This document shows, in pieces, positions 1 through 8,540 of a stretch of 64,000 bases of DNA. Source of the DNA: Paraburkholderia kirstenboschensis (GTDB taxonomy: Bacteria > Pseudomonadota > Gammaproteobacteria > Burkholderiales > Burkholderiaceae); NCBI RefSeq assembly GCF_904848585.1, contig NZ_CAJHCR010000001.1, positions 1,178,001 to 1,242,000 of the forward strand, given 5' to 3'. Position 1 is the stretch's first letter. Each line of letters opens with the position of its first letter. Both the position numbers and the translations under genes were made by a program. A model generated the notes under the pieces. That model was not told where the DNA came from. It did not search any database and worked only from the letters and a program-made list of their open reading frames with translations.

Positions 1-222
1 GCTCGACCCTGTCGAGCCGGAGGCCGCCTCGGGCGGCTTCGCCATCGACGACGCGGCGTCGCCCGGCGCCGCCGGCTGCTTTGCTTGCGCAGTCGAGTTC
101 CTGGAATCTGTTGATCCGGCTTGGGGCGCTTTGGCCGTTTCCGCCCAGGCCGCCGTTTCGCCCATGCACGTCGCTGCCAGTGCGGCGACTGCGGTCAGAG
201 CTGTCAGAGTGCTTCGCTTCAT
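1..222 (-). CDS. Exported protein of unknown function, N-terminal part (runs off window)
   Basis: A minus-strand frame starts with ATG at 222 and stays open to the window edge (74 codons seen). A strong purine-rich ribosome binding site (AAGGAGAAGGAG) lies just upstream of the ATG. Residues 1-31 look like a Sec signal peptide: MKR, then an Ala/Leu/Val-rich core, then a likely AWA cleavage site. The rest seen is low-complexity, rich in Ala, Pro, Gln and Ser. No domain is recognised. I infer a secreted or periplasmic protein; the function cannot be judged from this part. Confidence 0.6.
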   Translation of the reverse strand, partial: MKRSTLTALTAVAALAATCMGETAAWAETAKAPQAGSTDSRNSTAQAKQPAAPGDAASSMAKPPEAASGSTGSS

Positions 223-399
223 CTCCTTCTCCTTTTGCGTGCTTCGCGGCCCGTCCGATTGCGTGAGGCTCCGGGGTAGACCCGGGTTGCCGGCGAAAAT
301 TCACGCGCTAAGCCATTCGGTCATGACGATGCACCAACGCGACTGCATTCGCCCTCGAAACTTGCTAGGATGAATTTAGCCATTTCGGCGGAGGCAGCC

Positions 400-597
400 A
401 TGTCGAAGTCATTGAGTCCCGAAGCAATCGAAGCGTTGCGCCGCTTGAACGAGGTCGGCGTGGGTCAGCCGCCGCCAAAATTCCCGCAGACCGTAACCGC
501 CGAACTGCTCGCCTGCGGGCTCGTCACCGAGGCAAGCGGGGACGAAGTCGAAATCACCTGTAACGGCAGGCAGTACCTTTCAGGCGATTGCGATTGA
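400..597 (+). CDS. Small hypothetical protein (65 aa)
   Basis: The ATG at 400 is preferred over the in-frame ATG at 370 because GGCGGAGG precedes it at good spacing. The product is short and soluble, with no signal peptide or membrane segment. Residues about 5-60 have the order helix, Pro-rich turn, helix (TAELLACGLV), then a beta-hairpin-like stretch ending NGRQYL. This resembles the end of a winged-helix fold, but that is only an impression from the pattern of residues. Its neighbour at 748 is also a small hypothetical gene. No function is assigned. Confidence 0.5.
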   Translation: MSKSLSPEAIEALRRLNEVGVGQPPPKFPQTVTAELLACGLVTEASGDEVEITCNGRQYLSGDCD

Positions 598-747
598 GCA
601 TGAACGGCGGCGACTACGCGGTGCCGCATCAGGGGATCAGGGCATGTAACGGCGTTTTCACGGCGCAGGGTGCCGTGCGAACGCCAGCGCCGGCACGCTG
701 GGCGCTACGAATGTCCTCAGGAGCCCGCGCGAGACGTGGAGGTGAAC

Positions 748-990
748 ATGGAGCCGACGGGGCTCGACATGGGAGATTACCAGGAGCGCTATCAGGACTA
801 CGACATCGAAGTCGCGGTCGAACAGGTGCTCACTGGCGTCAAGGCGCATTTCCGGGTGTTGCGCGAGAACGCAGTGGTAGTCGACTGGCGGCTCGTGCAC
901 ATCGACAGCCTTTGGCCCACCGAGCACGCCGCGGCCGAAGCAGGCTTTCGCGCCGCGCGCGAAGTGATCGACGCAGGTCTTGCCGCTTAG
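748..990 (+). CDS. Small hypothetical protein (80 aa)
   Basis: The start at 748 follows GTGGAGGTG, a good ribosome binding site; a longer frame from 670 has no such site. The protein is acidic at its N-terminus (many Asp/Glu/Tyr around residues 8-22). It then has an alternating pattern, KAHFRVLRENAVVVDWRLVHIDS, suggestive of three beta strands, and an Ala-rich helix (AEAGFRAAREVIDAGLAA) at the C-terminus. No family is recognised. The stop codon lies inside a threefold 11-bp repeat (986-1018). Confidence 0.55.
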   Translation: MEPTGLDMGDYQERYQDYDIEVAVEQVLTGVKAHFRVLRENAVVVDWRLVHIDSLWPTEHAAAEAGFRAAREVIDAGLAA

Positions 991-1018
991 GCACGTCTTA
1001 GGTGCGTCTTAGGCACGT
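986..1018. repeat. Three tandem 11-bp repeats at a gene end
   Basis: Units CTTAGGCACGT, CTTAGGTGCGT and CTTAGGCACGT lie head to tail. The first unit contains the stop codon of the gene at 748-990. Two copies are identical and the middle one differs at two positions. No hairpin or U-tract accompanies it. Confidence 0.85.
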
Positions 1019-1103
1019 AAACGAAAGAGGGCGCCGGCATCGGAACCCGATGCTCGGCGCCCACCGTGCTTGCCGCCAGGGCAGCAAGCTTGACGGCGAA
1101 TGC

Positions 1104-1376
1104 TTAGTGGCCGAAGAAAACCGACTGCGGACCCGAAGTCGATTCACGCGTGGCCGAGCCCGATTGCGACGACACGTTGTTCACGCCGCCGTAAGCGTTC
1201 GATTCAGCGTTAGCCCGTTCGGCCGCGACAGTCTGCGCATTCTGACCTTGTTGCGAAGCCGGTGCGCCGACCGACGGACGATAGAAAGGTGCCGGGCCGT
1301 AGCCGCTCGCAAAAGCAGGCGCGGCGATCGAGGCGGAAACGGCAACGAGAAGGGCGGCGATAAATTTGGTCTTCAT
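1104..1376 (-). CDS. Small exported protein, Gly/Ser/Asn-rich (90 aa)
   Basis: A minus-strand frame opens with ATG at 1376 and has a classic signal peptide: MKTKF, a hydrophobic core, and an APAFA cleavage site near residue 23. The mature part of about 67 residues is rich in Gly, Ser, Gln and Asn, with SYGP-type and SNAYGG turns and no cysteine. It should be a small periplasmic or secreted protein. Many Burkholderiaceae genomes carry families of such small exported proteins of unknown role. An upstream GGAGGTACACC sequence supports the start. Confidence 0.7.
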   Translation of the reverse strand: MKTKFIAALLVAVSASIAAPAFASGYGPAPFYRPSVGAPASQQGQNAQTVAAERANAESNAYGGVNNVSSQSGSATRESTSGPQSVFFGH

Positions 1377-1683
1377 GGTGTACCTCCAATAATGTTCGAC
1401 TTTCGAGATGGCGTTGCCGAAGCCGGGGCTGTGTCTGCAACGTCGATGGAGGCAGTGTATACCCCTACTATCGAAAATTTGTGCCGATAATTTGAAAGCA
1501 CTATTCTTGCTGATGAAATAATCCGCGAGTCGTAGAGTGGGCGCGGGTGAGCGCCGGTCTGGCCCCGATCGCCAAGCGGTCGATGCGGGGTAAAGACCTG
1601 ATCGGGAAGGGGTTTTATGAGGTGATTGGCGGACCAGAAGAGAACTGCTAGATCACCGAAGCGAACAGCATAACCAAAGGCCC

Positions 1684-1719
1684 AAAACAAAAACGGCGTT
1701 GTGATTTCTCACAACGCCG
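1684..1719 (-). terminator. Rho-independent terminator of the tRNA-His gene
   Basis: A perfect 11-bp stem (1694-1704 with 1709-1719) closes a 4-nt loop. On the minus strand it is followed by a U-rich tract (complement of 1684-1693). It lies 40 bp past the 3' end of the tRNA, as expected for its terminator. Confidence 0.85.
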
Positions 1720-1758
1720 CTTGCCAATCAATTTTCAATCTTTACTGCGGAAATTCTT

Positions 1759-1835
1759 TGGGGTGGCTGATGGGGCTCGAACCCACGACAACAGGAATCA
1801 CAATCCTGGACTCTACCAACTGAGCTACAGCCACC
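1759..1835 (-). tRNA. tRNA-His (anticodon GTG)
   Basis: The minus strand folds as a 77-nt tRNA with encoded CCA. The D-arm starts TAGCTCAG, the anticodon loop is TTGTGAT giving anticodon GTG, and the T-arm carries GGTTCGAGCC. It has the diagnostic tRNA-His feature of an extra 5' G opposite discriminator C73. The sequence is close to the well-known E. coli tRNA-His. It is single, not in a tRNA cluster, and has its own terminator downstream. Confidence 0.97.
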
Positions 1836-1922
1836 ACTGATATCTGCTTTGACTTGCCGGAAACTTGGCTCGTCAACGAAGAAACGAGATTATACGAACA
1901 CGTTCCGCGTTTGCCTAGTCCT

Positions 1923-2924
1923 TTATTCAAAAATTTCGGCAGGCTCACGCAGATGTTGTCTCGCCTCGTTGAAGATAGTGAGGTCGCGCGCAGCGAGGCG
2001 CTTGCTATCTGAGAGCACTCGGCGCCAGCCGCGAGCACCTGCTTCGCCTCGATAGAGGCCGAGGGCGTGACGAGTGATCGCGCCGAGGTACGTACCGCGG
2101 GCCATCTCGGCGGCGCAATATTCAATCAGCTTCGCCTCGACCTGCTCGCGCGTGAGCGGCGCTTGCGTCGACCCGTAGAAACGCGCGTCCACGTCGGCCA
2201 GCAGATACGGATTGTGGTACGCCTCCCGCCCGAGCATCACGCCGTCGACGTGTGCGAGATGTGTCTGCACTTCGTCGAGCGTCTTGATCCCACCGTTGAT
2301 GACAATCTCCAGTTGCGGAAAGTCGCGCTTCAGTTGATACGCGTAGTCGTATTTGAGCGGCGGAATCTCGCGGTTCTCTTTCGGGCTCAGGCCTTTGAGG
2401 ATCGCGTTGCGCGCATGAACGATAAAGACGTTGCAGCCGGCGTCTGCGATCGTGCCGACGAAGTCGCGCACGAAGCCGTAGTCCTCGACGGCATCCACGC
2501 CGACTCGATGTTTGACCGTGACCGGCACGGAGACGACGTCGCGCATCGCCTTCACGCAGTCGGCGACCAGTTGCGGCTCGTTCATCAGACACGCGCCGAA
2601 CGCGCCGCGCTGCACCCGCTCCGATGGGCAGCCGCAATTCAGATTGATTTCGTCATAGCCCCACTGCTCGCCAAGCTTCGCCGAGCGCGCGAGATCGCCA
2701 GGCTCGCTGCCGCCGAGTTGCAACGCAACGGGCGCTTCGTCGGGCGTGAAGGCGAGATGGCGCGGCACATCCCCGTGCAGCAGTGCGCCGGTCGTCACCA
2801 TTTCCGTGTAGAGCCACGTATGACGCGAGATGATGCGATGAAGCGACCGGCAATGACGATCGGTCCAGTCCATCATGGGGGCGACGCTGACGCGGCGCGG
2901 ACTGGGAGTGCTAGCTGAAGACAT
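1923..2924 (-). CDS. dusA: tRNA-dihydrouridine synthase A
   Basis: This FMN enzyme reduces uridines at positions 20/20a in the tRNA D-loop, in the cytosol. The N-terminus shows the Dus core (SVAPMMDWTDRH). The catalytic Cys is in NCGCPSERVQRG, and the FMN/phosphate region is at INGGIKTLDE and GVMLGREAY. The DusA-specific C-terminal signature RHALGLYRGEAGAR separates it from DusB and DusC. I chose the ATG at 2924 (333 aa); a 354-residue version from 2987 would only add an unconserved leader. It stands alone on the minus strand, just before the tRNA-His gene. Confidence 0.95.
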   Translation of the reverse strand: MSSASTPSPRRVSVAPMMDWTDRHCRSLHRIISRHTWLYTEMVTTGALLHGDVPRHLAFTPDEAPVALQLGGSEPGDLARSAKLGEQWGYDEINLNCGCPSERVQRGAFGACLMNEPQLVADCVKAMRDVVSVPVTVKHRVGVDAVEDYGFVRDFVGTIADAGCNVFIVHARNAILKGLSPKENREIPPLKYDYAYQLKRDFPQLEIVINGGIKTLDEVQTHLAHVDGVMLGREAYHNPYLLADVDARFYGSTQAPLTREQVEAKLIEYCAAEMARGTYLGAITRHALGLYRGEAGARGWRRVLSDSKRLAARDLTIFNEARQHLREPAEIFE

Positions 2925-3085
2925 GGGCGGCCAAACGGCTTGAATCGAAACCGGAATTTTAACGCAATGCAGGCGATTGCCTCGCAACGCTCGAATGGCT
3001 CGCGCTCTCGCTGAATTCGCCGATCAGCTGTTTTAGAGCGCAGACAGGCGCCTCAAGTCGGCGGTCGCCGAAGCGACCACTTCAT

Positions 3086-3451
3086 TCAATGGCTGCGTCC
3101 TCCATGCCCGCCACCGCCGCCGCTCCACGAGCTGCCGCCGTGCGATCCGCCATATCCCCCATATCCGCCGCCATGGCCGCCGTGCCAGCCACCGCTACCT
3201 CCGCCGTGACCGCCATGCCAACCGCCACCGCCCCAGTGGCCGCCACCGCCGTGGTAATAACAGCATGGTCCGCCCCAACCGCCCCAGATGCCGACCGTGC
3301 CGTACACCGGCGCATAGGGCGCTCCGTATCCGTAGCCATAACCGGGGTAATAGGGTTGGGCGTAGCCGTAGTCATAGGCGGGCGCGACTGCGCATCCGCT
3401 GACGCCCGCCACCACGGCCAGCAATGCCATCGATGCAAAGAGCCTGCTCAC
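3086..3451 (-). CDS. Glycine/tyrosine/histidine-rich lipoprotein
   Basis: The GTG at 3451 is chosen because GGACGGGAGA precedes it and it yields a short lipoprotein signal ending in the lipobox VSGC, with Cys20 as the lipidation site. After that comes a Tyr/Gly/Pro stretch (DYGYAQPYYPGYGYGYG). The remainder is almost pure Gly/His/Trp/Ser repeats of the type GGWHGGHGGG. Such Gly/His-rich lipoproteins are common in Burkholderiaceae and have no settled function. The His density could bind metal, which is inference. The usual strong skew makes reverse frames look open, so only this one is kept. Confidence 0.75.
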   Translation of the reverse strand: MSRLFASMALLAVVAGVSGCAVAPAYDYGYAQPYYPGYGYGYGAPYAPVYGTVGIWGGWGGPCCYYHGGGGHWGGGGWHGGHGGGSGGWHGGHGGGYGGYGGSHGGSSWSGGGGGHGGRSH

Positions 3452-3724
3452 AGTTGTCTCCCGTCCTGACCCGTCCTGACATAAAGGATCAGAAAGATCG
3501 CGGGCCCGGGAGTTCAGCCGCATTTGTGTCCGCACATTACGATCGCACCGCGTGCCTGCGCAGCGCTCATCCTTGCGCCGAACCGGTACTCCACGGCGAG
3601 CGCAGCATGCTGCGACCGGAACCGCATCGGAGCATCCATCGCGCGGTAACACCCGGTTAATCTTCTGCAACAGAACAGCGCGTGGCCGCCCTTATCATGC
3701 GATGCGGTTGGTCGTAGGAACGCT

Positions 3725-3937
3725 TCAACGCTTGCGCAAAGGTTCGATCAACGACGACAACCCGTTGTGATCGATTTCGTGCATCAGTGCGAGTAGCCGT
3801 CCAATCTCGCCGGGCGGAAAGCCCTGGCTCGCGAACCAGTTCAGGTAATGGCCAGGCAGGTCGGCGATCAGGCGGCCTTTGTATTTGCCGTAGGGCATCA
3901 CACGTGTGACCAGCAGTTCGAGGTGTTCGGGATTCAT
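3725..3937 (-). CDS. DUF3820 family protein (70 aa)
   Basis: The short cytosolic protein carries the family signature MPYGKYKGRLIADLPGHYL followed by NWFASQGFPPGEIGRLL. The start at 3937 (MNPEHLELLV) matches the usual start of the family; a longer frame to 4021 adds an Arg/Ala-rich leader. DUF3820 proteins are widespread in proteobacteria; one has been described as a quorum-sensing-regulated virulence factor, but the biochemical role is unsettled. It is divergent from tas. Confidence 0.85.
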   Translation of the reverse strand: MNPEHLELLVTRVMPYGKYKGRLIADLPGHYLNWFASQGFPPGEIGRLLALMHEIDHNGLSSLIEPLRKR

Positions 3938-4078
3938 CGTGATGGACCGGCGCAAAGGAATGTTGGGCGCGGCGCGCTTGCACTGCACGCCAGCACGGCA
4001 TTCTAGCCGTGCTGCAGGCATCGCGCGGGCATGGTAACGTCAGCGGTTTATGTCCATCCAACGAATAGGAAAGCTTCC

Positions 4079-5131
4079 ATGGAATACCGCAGACTCGGCG
4101 ATTCGGATGTGCAGGTCAGCCTGATCGGACTCGGCACCATGACGTGGGGCGAGCAGAACACAGAGCAGGACGCGCACGCTCAGATCGACTACGCGCTCGA
4201 TCACGGCGTCAACCTGATCGATACCGCAGAGATGTACCCGGTGCCGCCGCGCGCCGAGACGCAAGGCTCGACCGAGCGATTTATCGGCACGTGGCTCGCG
4301 AAGCATCGCAGCGAGCGCGAAAAAATCGTGCTGGCCACGAAGATCGCGGGGCCCGCGCGTCAGCCGCATAACCCGCGACATATCCGCGGCGAGTCCAACC
4401 AGTTCGACCGTAAGAACCTCACTGAGGCGCTGAACGACAGCTTGAAGCGTCTGCAAACGGACTACGTCGATCTGTACCAGTTGCACTGGCCGGACCGCAA
4501 CACGATGACGTTCGGCCGTCCGGCCTATCCGTGGGTCGACGACGAATATACGGTGCCTATCGACGAAACGCTGTCCGTGCTCGCCGACTTCGTCAAGGCG
4601 GGCAAGGTGCGCCATGTGGGCGTATCGAACGAAACGCCGTGGGGCGTCGCGCAGTTCCTGCGCGCGTCGGAAAAGCTCGGCTTGCCGCGTATCGTCAGTA
4701 TCCAGAATCCGTATAGTCTCCTGAACCGCACTTACGAGGCGGGGCTCTCCGAGTACGCGCACCGCGACAATATCGGCTTGCTCGCGTATTCGCCGCTTGC
4801 CTTCGGCTGGCTGTCCGGTAAATACGAAGGCGGCGCGCGGCCGGCTGGCGCACGCATATCGCTGTTCGAGCGCTTCCAGCGCTACAGCAAGCCGCAAGCG
4901 ATTCAGGCCACCACGCGTTACGTCGAACTGGCAAAGCGCCATCGCATGTCGCCTGCCCAGTTAGCGCTTGCCTTCGTCAATAGCCGGCCGTTCGTCACGA
5001 GCAATCTGATTGGCGCGACTTCGCTCGATCAGTTGAAGGAGAACATTGCGAGCGTCGACGTGAAGCTGCCGCAGGACGTGCTCGATGAAATCGACGCACT
5101 GCATCAGATGCAGCCGAACCCGGCGCCTTGA
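4079..5131 (+). CDS. tas: NADP(H)-dependent aldo-keto reductase Tas
   Basis: The 350-residue protein is alignable along its whole length, from memory, with E. coli Tas. Shared blocks include GLGTMTWGEQN, AEMYPVPPRAETQG, SLKRLQTDYVDLYQ and NPYSLLNRTYE. The AKR tetrad is visible: Asp and Tyr in LIDTAEMYP, Lys in LATKIAG, His in YQLHWP. The fold is a TIM barrel with the NADPH site near the C-terminus (LIGATSLDQLKENI). The ATG at 4079 follows AGGAAAG. It reduces aldehydes or ketones, and its natural substrate is not defined. It stands alone. Confidence 0.95.
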   Translation: MEYRRLGDSDVQVSLIGLGTMTWGEQNTEQDAHAQIDYALDHGVNLIDTAEMYPVPPRAETQGSTERFIGTWLAKHRSEREKIVLATKIAGPARQPHNPRHIRGESNQFDRKNLTEALNDSLKRLQTDYVDLYQLHWPDRNTMTFGRPAYPWVDDEYTVPIDETLSVLADFVKAGKVRHVGVSNETPWGVAQFLRASEKLGLPRIVSIQNPYSLLNRTYEAGLSEYAHRDNIGLLAYSPLAFGWLSGKYEGGARPAGARISLFERFQRYSKPQAIQATTRYVELAKRHRMSPAQLALAFVNSRPFVTSNLIGATSLDQLKENIASVDVKLPQDVLDEIDALHQMQPNPAP

Positions 5132-5343
5132 GTTCGCTGGACATGCAACGAAAGGCAAATGTCTCTCCCTGTCGGCAAATCACGACCTAAACTGTGGTGA
5201 GCAGGACGGGCTTCTCCGTTCGTGTCGTGCTTCTGCGGGTGGCGCGGCGCGCACGAATGGTAGGATGCAGCCCGAAAAATCGGCAGCGGCGGCGGGTTTT
5301 CAGCCGCGCTGTTCACACTCGGCGATAGCACTCAGGACATCGA

Positions 5344-5766
5344 ATGGCGCAACAAAAAACAAACCCAAAACTTGAGCAGGCGCTGACGCGCGGGGACCTC
5401 GCAATCCGTCAGGCAAATTCGGCGCGGGCCACCGCGCTGCTGCGCGCGCTAGCCAAAATGATCGTGGATGCCTCGGCGACGATCGGCGTCGAAGCGTTCA
5501 CACTCATTCCGGACGGCGACAAGATTTACGATCCGGCCGACGGTCTGTGGCCGCAAGAGCTGCAGATTTCGCTCGACGGTCCGGTCGAGGACGCCGATCC
5601 CGACGAGATCCGCACCGTGCGGCTAATTGCCGACGATCCGGGCACGATGTTCCGGGTGGAATGGCAGCGTGCCGATGGCAAGATCGGGCGACACGAAGGC
5701 GGCCCGTTTGCGACAGTCGCGTTCATCTCGGACGTCGACATTCCCTGGACCGATGAAGAGGACTGA
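5344..5766 (+). CDS. Conserved hypothetical protein (140 aa)
   Basis: A soluble protein with no signal peptide or membrane segment. Residues 1-50 look helical, with an Arg/Ala-rich stretch and LLRALAKMIVDAS. Residues 50-140 are acidic and beta-rich (FTLIPDGDKIYD, LQISLDGPVEDADPDEI, FRVEWQRADG) and end in the acidic tail TDEED. I do not recognise a named family. It is convergent with the ABC permease gene at 5860-6687 and stands alone. Codon use looks like its neighbours. Confidence 0.65.
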   Translation: MAQQKTNPKLEQALTRGDLAIRQANSARATALLRALAKMIVDASATIGVEAFTLIPDGDKIYDPADGLWPQELQISLDGPVEDADPDEIRTVRLIADDPGTMFRVEWQRADGKIGRHEGGPFATVAFISDVDIPWTDEED

Positions 5767-5859
5767 ACTCGCGTCCGTGCCGCAAGCTTATTCGTGGGCG
5801 CTGACTTCTCGGGTCAGCCGCCCTCGAATTCTCCGCGCATATCTGCGGCGCAGCACGAG

Positions 5860-6687
5860 TTACTTCATCATCCTGCGCCGAAACAGCACGGCGGCGACGA
5901 TAAACCCGCCCACCGCATAAGCTGCCAGCACGGCCGCGTGCCACAGCGCGTTGTCGAGCGGGCGCCCAAGCATGGCCGGACGGATCAGATCGACTGCGTG
6001 CGCCAGAGGCAGGACCTCGGCCGCACCGCGTGCGGCGGCAGGTAACTGCGAGATCGGGAAGAACACGCCGGAGAGCAACAGCATCGGCGTCAACACCAGC
6101 GTTTGATAAAACATGAAGAAGTCGTACGACGGCGCGAGCGCGGTCACGACCATCGCGACGCTTGCAAACGCGAGGCCCGTCAGCACGATGACGGGCAACG
6201 CGAGCAGCACGGACGGAAAACTGGCGTAGCCGAGCGCGCCCGCCACCAGCATGATCGCGGCGCCCGACAGCACCGACTTGCTGGCCGCCCAGATCACTTC
6301 GCCAAGCACGATATCGCCGAGCGTCAACGGCGTGTGCATGATTGCTTCCCAGGTGCGCTGCACGTGCATGCGCGAAAAGCCCGAATACATCGACTCGAAG
6401 CTCGCGGACATCATAATGCTCGACGCAACCGTGCCCGCTGCGAGGAACGCGATATACGACACGCCGTCGACGCGTCCGACCATCAGCCCGAGGCCGAAGC
6501 CAAGGCCGAACAGATAGATCATCGGATCGGCGAGATTGCCGAACATGGATGCGAGCGCAAGCTTCTTCCACACAAGGTAGTTGCGGCGCCACACCGCGAT
6601 CCAGTTGACCGCGTTCGCGGGCATTGCGGCGAAAGGGGCCTGCATGGGCGGGGTGGCTTCGTTGCTTCGGTACGTGCGTGCATCCAT
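5860..6687 (-). CDS. NodJ-type ABC-2 transporter permease
   Basis: The 275-residue integral membrane protein has about six transmembrane helices. It begins with the ABC-2 leader [16 protein letters not shown] and contains the [26 protein letters not shown] and [13 protein letters not shown] segments typical of NodJ-like permeases. The ATG at 6687 has AAGAGACA upstream. It lies 28 bp after its ATPase (6716-7684) and is co-transcribed with it. Rhizobial NodIJ exports lipochitin oligosaccharides. In beta-proteobacteria the ancestral housekeeping pair has an undefined substrate, so no nodulation role is claimed. Confidence 0.88.
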   Translation of the reverse strand: MDARTYRSNEATPPMQAPFAAMPANAVNWIAVWRRNYLVWKKLALASMFGNLADPMIYLFGLGFGLGLMVGRVDGVSYIAFLAAGTVASSIMMSASFESMYSGFSRMHVQRTWEAIMHTPLTLGDIVLGEVIWAASKSVLSGAAIMLVAGALGYASFPSVLLALPVIVLTGLAFASVAMVVTALAPSYDFFMFYQTLVLTPMLLLSGVFFPISQLPAAARGAAEVLPLAHAVDLIRPAMLGRPLDNALWHAAVLAAYAVGGFIVAAVLFRRRMMK

Positions 6688-6715
6688 TGCGTGTCTCTTG
6701 CAGTGTCGATGGAAG

Positions 6716-7684
6716 TCAGTCCTGCATCTCGCGGCCAGTGAGGCGCAGGAAGACGTCCTCGAGATTCGCCGGGCGGTGCAGATAGCGCAGATCCGCTCGC
6801 TGCTTCAGTCGCGCATGCACTGGCCCGGCGTCGTTCACATAACAGAAGAGCGTCTCACCGCTGATCTCGGTTCGCTGTGCGAGCGGCGCAAGCTCATCGC
6901 GCAATGCGAACGGATCGGGGCCGAAAATCTCGATGACGTCGCAGCCGATTTCCGACTCGATCAGCTCCCTTGGCGCGCCTTCCGCAATCTTGCGTCCTTC
7001 TTCGATCACGCACAGCCGGTCGCATAGCCGCTCGGCTTCTTCCATGAAGTGGGTGGTCAGCAAGATCGTCTTGCCGCGCGCGAGCAGCGAGCGCAGTCGC
7101 TCCCAGATGAGATGCCGCGCCTGCGGGTCGAGGCCGGTAGTCGGCTCGTCCATGATCAGCACGTCGGGATCGTTGACGAGCGCTCGCGCGAGCGTGAGGC
7201 GCCGCTTCATGCCGCCCGACAGTTCGCTCACACGCGCGTCCGCCTTGCTTTCCAGACGCGCGAATTCCAGCAGCGACGGCACCATCGCGCGGCATTGCGC
7301 GGCGCTCAAGCCGAAGTAGCGGCCGAACACCAGCAGGTTTTCGCGGACGGTAAAGTCGGGATCGAGGTTATCGAACTGCGGCACCACGCCGACGCGCGCC
7401 CTCGCGATACGCGCCCGGCCGGGAATCGGCTCGCCGCACAGACGGATCGAGCCGGCGTCCGGCGCGGCGATGCCGAGCAGCATGCGCAAGGTGGTGGTCT
7501 TGCCCGCGCCGTTCGGTCCGAGCAGGCCGAAGCACTCTCCGGCGTCGACATGAAACGACAGTCCGTCGACAACCTTCTTTTCGCCGTAGCTTTTTTCAAC
7601 CTGCTGGAATTCGATGGCGGTGTCGGACATTGGATTGGATCGAGACTCAGGCAAAAGAGGCGAATCGACGGGAAGGCTGCTCAT
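6716..7684 (-). CDS. NodI-type ABC transporter ATP-binding protein
   Basis: The ATPase partner of the permease at 5860-6687. It shows Walker [11 protein letters not shown]-loop VVPQFDNLD, signature [15 protein letters not shown], Walker [13 protein letters not shown] and the switch His in TTHFMEEAE. The NodI-like C-terminal domain ([18 protein letters not shown]) follows. The start may instead be the internal ATG at 7630 ([10 protein letters not shown]); neither start has a convincing ribosome binding site. The pair forms an exporter with an unknown substrate. Confidence 0.9.
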   Translation of the reverse strand: MSSLPVDSPLLPESRSNPMSDTAIEFQQVEKSYGEKKVVDGLSFHVDAGECFGLLGPNGAGKTTTLRMLLGIAAPDAGSIRLCGEPIPGRARIARARVGVVPQFDNLDPDFTVRENLLVFGRYFGLSAAQCRAMVPSLLEFARLESKADARVSELSGGMKRRLTLARALVNDPDVLIMDEPTTGLDPQARHLIWERLRSLLARGKTILLTTHFMEEAERLCDRLCVIEEGRKIAEGAPRELIESEIGCDVIEIFGPDPFALRDELAPLAQRTEISGETLFCYVNDAGPVHARLKQRADLRYLHRPANLEDVFLRLTGREMQD

Positions 7685-7906
7685 TCTAGGTCATCGGCTG
7701 CGAAGTGGCGGTTCAAGGAGCGCGCCGCACAGCGCGTTCTTGCACCGCCGCATAAGCGCCGCGCGCACTGTCCCGGCGGAGCGCGCCTCGGATGCACAAG
7801 GCCGGGGCACGCGACAATCGCACTTAGCGTTTTCCATCCCTTGCAAGCTGAATTGCGGCGCACCATGATTGATTCAGACCGCGCTTTCGCGGAAAGGGGA
7901 AAAACG

Positions 7907-8371
7907 ATGGCGAGCTACCAGAAAATCCTGCTGTGCTACGACGGCTCGCGCGAAGGCCGCAAGGCTCTGCGTTGCGGCGCCGACCTTGCGCTGGATCTGA
8001 AGGCGCAAACGCATCTGCTTTCGGTGGTGGACATGCGCTCGAGCATTGCGCAAAGCGCGGGCCTGCTGACGGACGTCGCGTGTGGCAGCTTCGAAAAGAC
8101 TGCACGGGATATCCTGCAAGAGGGCGTGGACTGGCTGACCGAGCGCGGCGTAAACGCTCAGGGACACTTTGCGTTCGGCCATCCGATCGACGAGATCGCC
8201 AATCTTGCCAATGAGTTGCACGTCGACCTCGTGGTGGTGGGCCACCGTTGCCGCACGGGCTTGTCCCGATGGTGGATGGGCGCAGGCAACACACCGCTGC
8301 TCGACCGAGTGTCATGCAGCATTCTGGTCGCGTGTTCTTCAGCGCAAGAGCAGCAGCAAGAAGCGGCCTGA
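7907..8371 (+). CDS. Universal stress protein (UspA family)
   Basis: The 154-residue single-domain Usp starts MASYQKILLCYDGSREGRKA, the typical first strand and Asp of the family. It ends with the nucleotide-binding region DLVVVGHRCRTGLSRWWMG followed by TPLLDRVSCSILVA. The G-2x-G-9x-G(S/T) ATP motif is only partly kept (GHRCRTG then GNTPLL), so ATP binding is likely but not certain. An AAGGGGAA sequence precedes the ATG at 7907. It is divergent from the ABC genes and convergent with the next gene. Confidence 0.9.
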   Translation: MASYQKILLCYDGSREGRKALRCGADLALDLKAQTHLLSVVDMRSSIAQSAGLLTDVACGSFEKTARDILQEGVDWLTERGVNAQGHFAFGHPIDEIANLANELHVDLVVVGHRCRTGLSRWWMGAGNTPLLDRVSCSILVACSSAQEQQQEAA

Positions 8372-8424
8372 GAGTGCCGTTCGGGCGTGCGGCCACACGC
8401 GCCAGGCATGCGGCCTTGGTGCGG

Positions 8425-8531
8425 GGCGTGAGCGTTCGGCCGCATGAGCGCGGGGTGGGCGGATTGTGCGGCGTGAGCGGCGAGTGCGTTCAGTCTGATC
8501 GGCGGCGTGAGTGTTCGGTCTGACACGCCGC
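8425..8531. repeat. Degenerate GGCGTGAG repeats with end hairpin
   Basis: GGCGTGAGCG or GGCGTGAGTG occurs at 8425, 8470 and 8504, each followed by a related TTCGG or GTTCAGTCTGA stretch. The last copy forms an 8-bp stem (8502-8509 with 8524-8531) ending next to the stop codon of the opposing gene. This lies between two convergent genes and may act as a terminator for either, but it has no U-tract. Confidence 0.5.
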
Positions 8532-8540
8532 TCCTGACGC

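Noticed and set aside
588..1001. 137-codon plus-strand frame overlapping the gene at 748
   Set aside because: Arg/Gly/Ala-rich composition without a ribosome binding site; the 748-990 frame is the more protein-like.
5860..7684. NodIJ genes as evidence of a nodulation island
   Set aside because: No nodABC or nod-box sequence is near and base composition matches the core genome.
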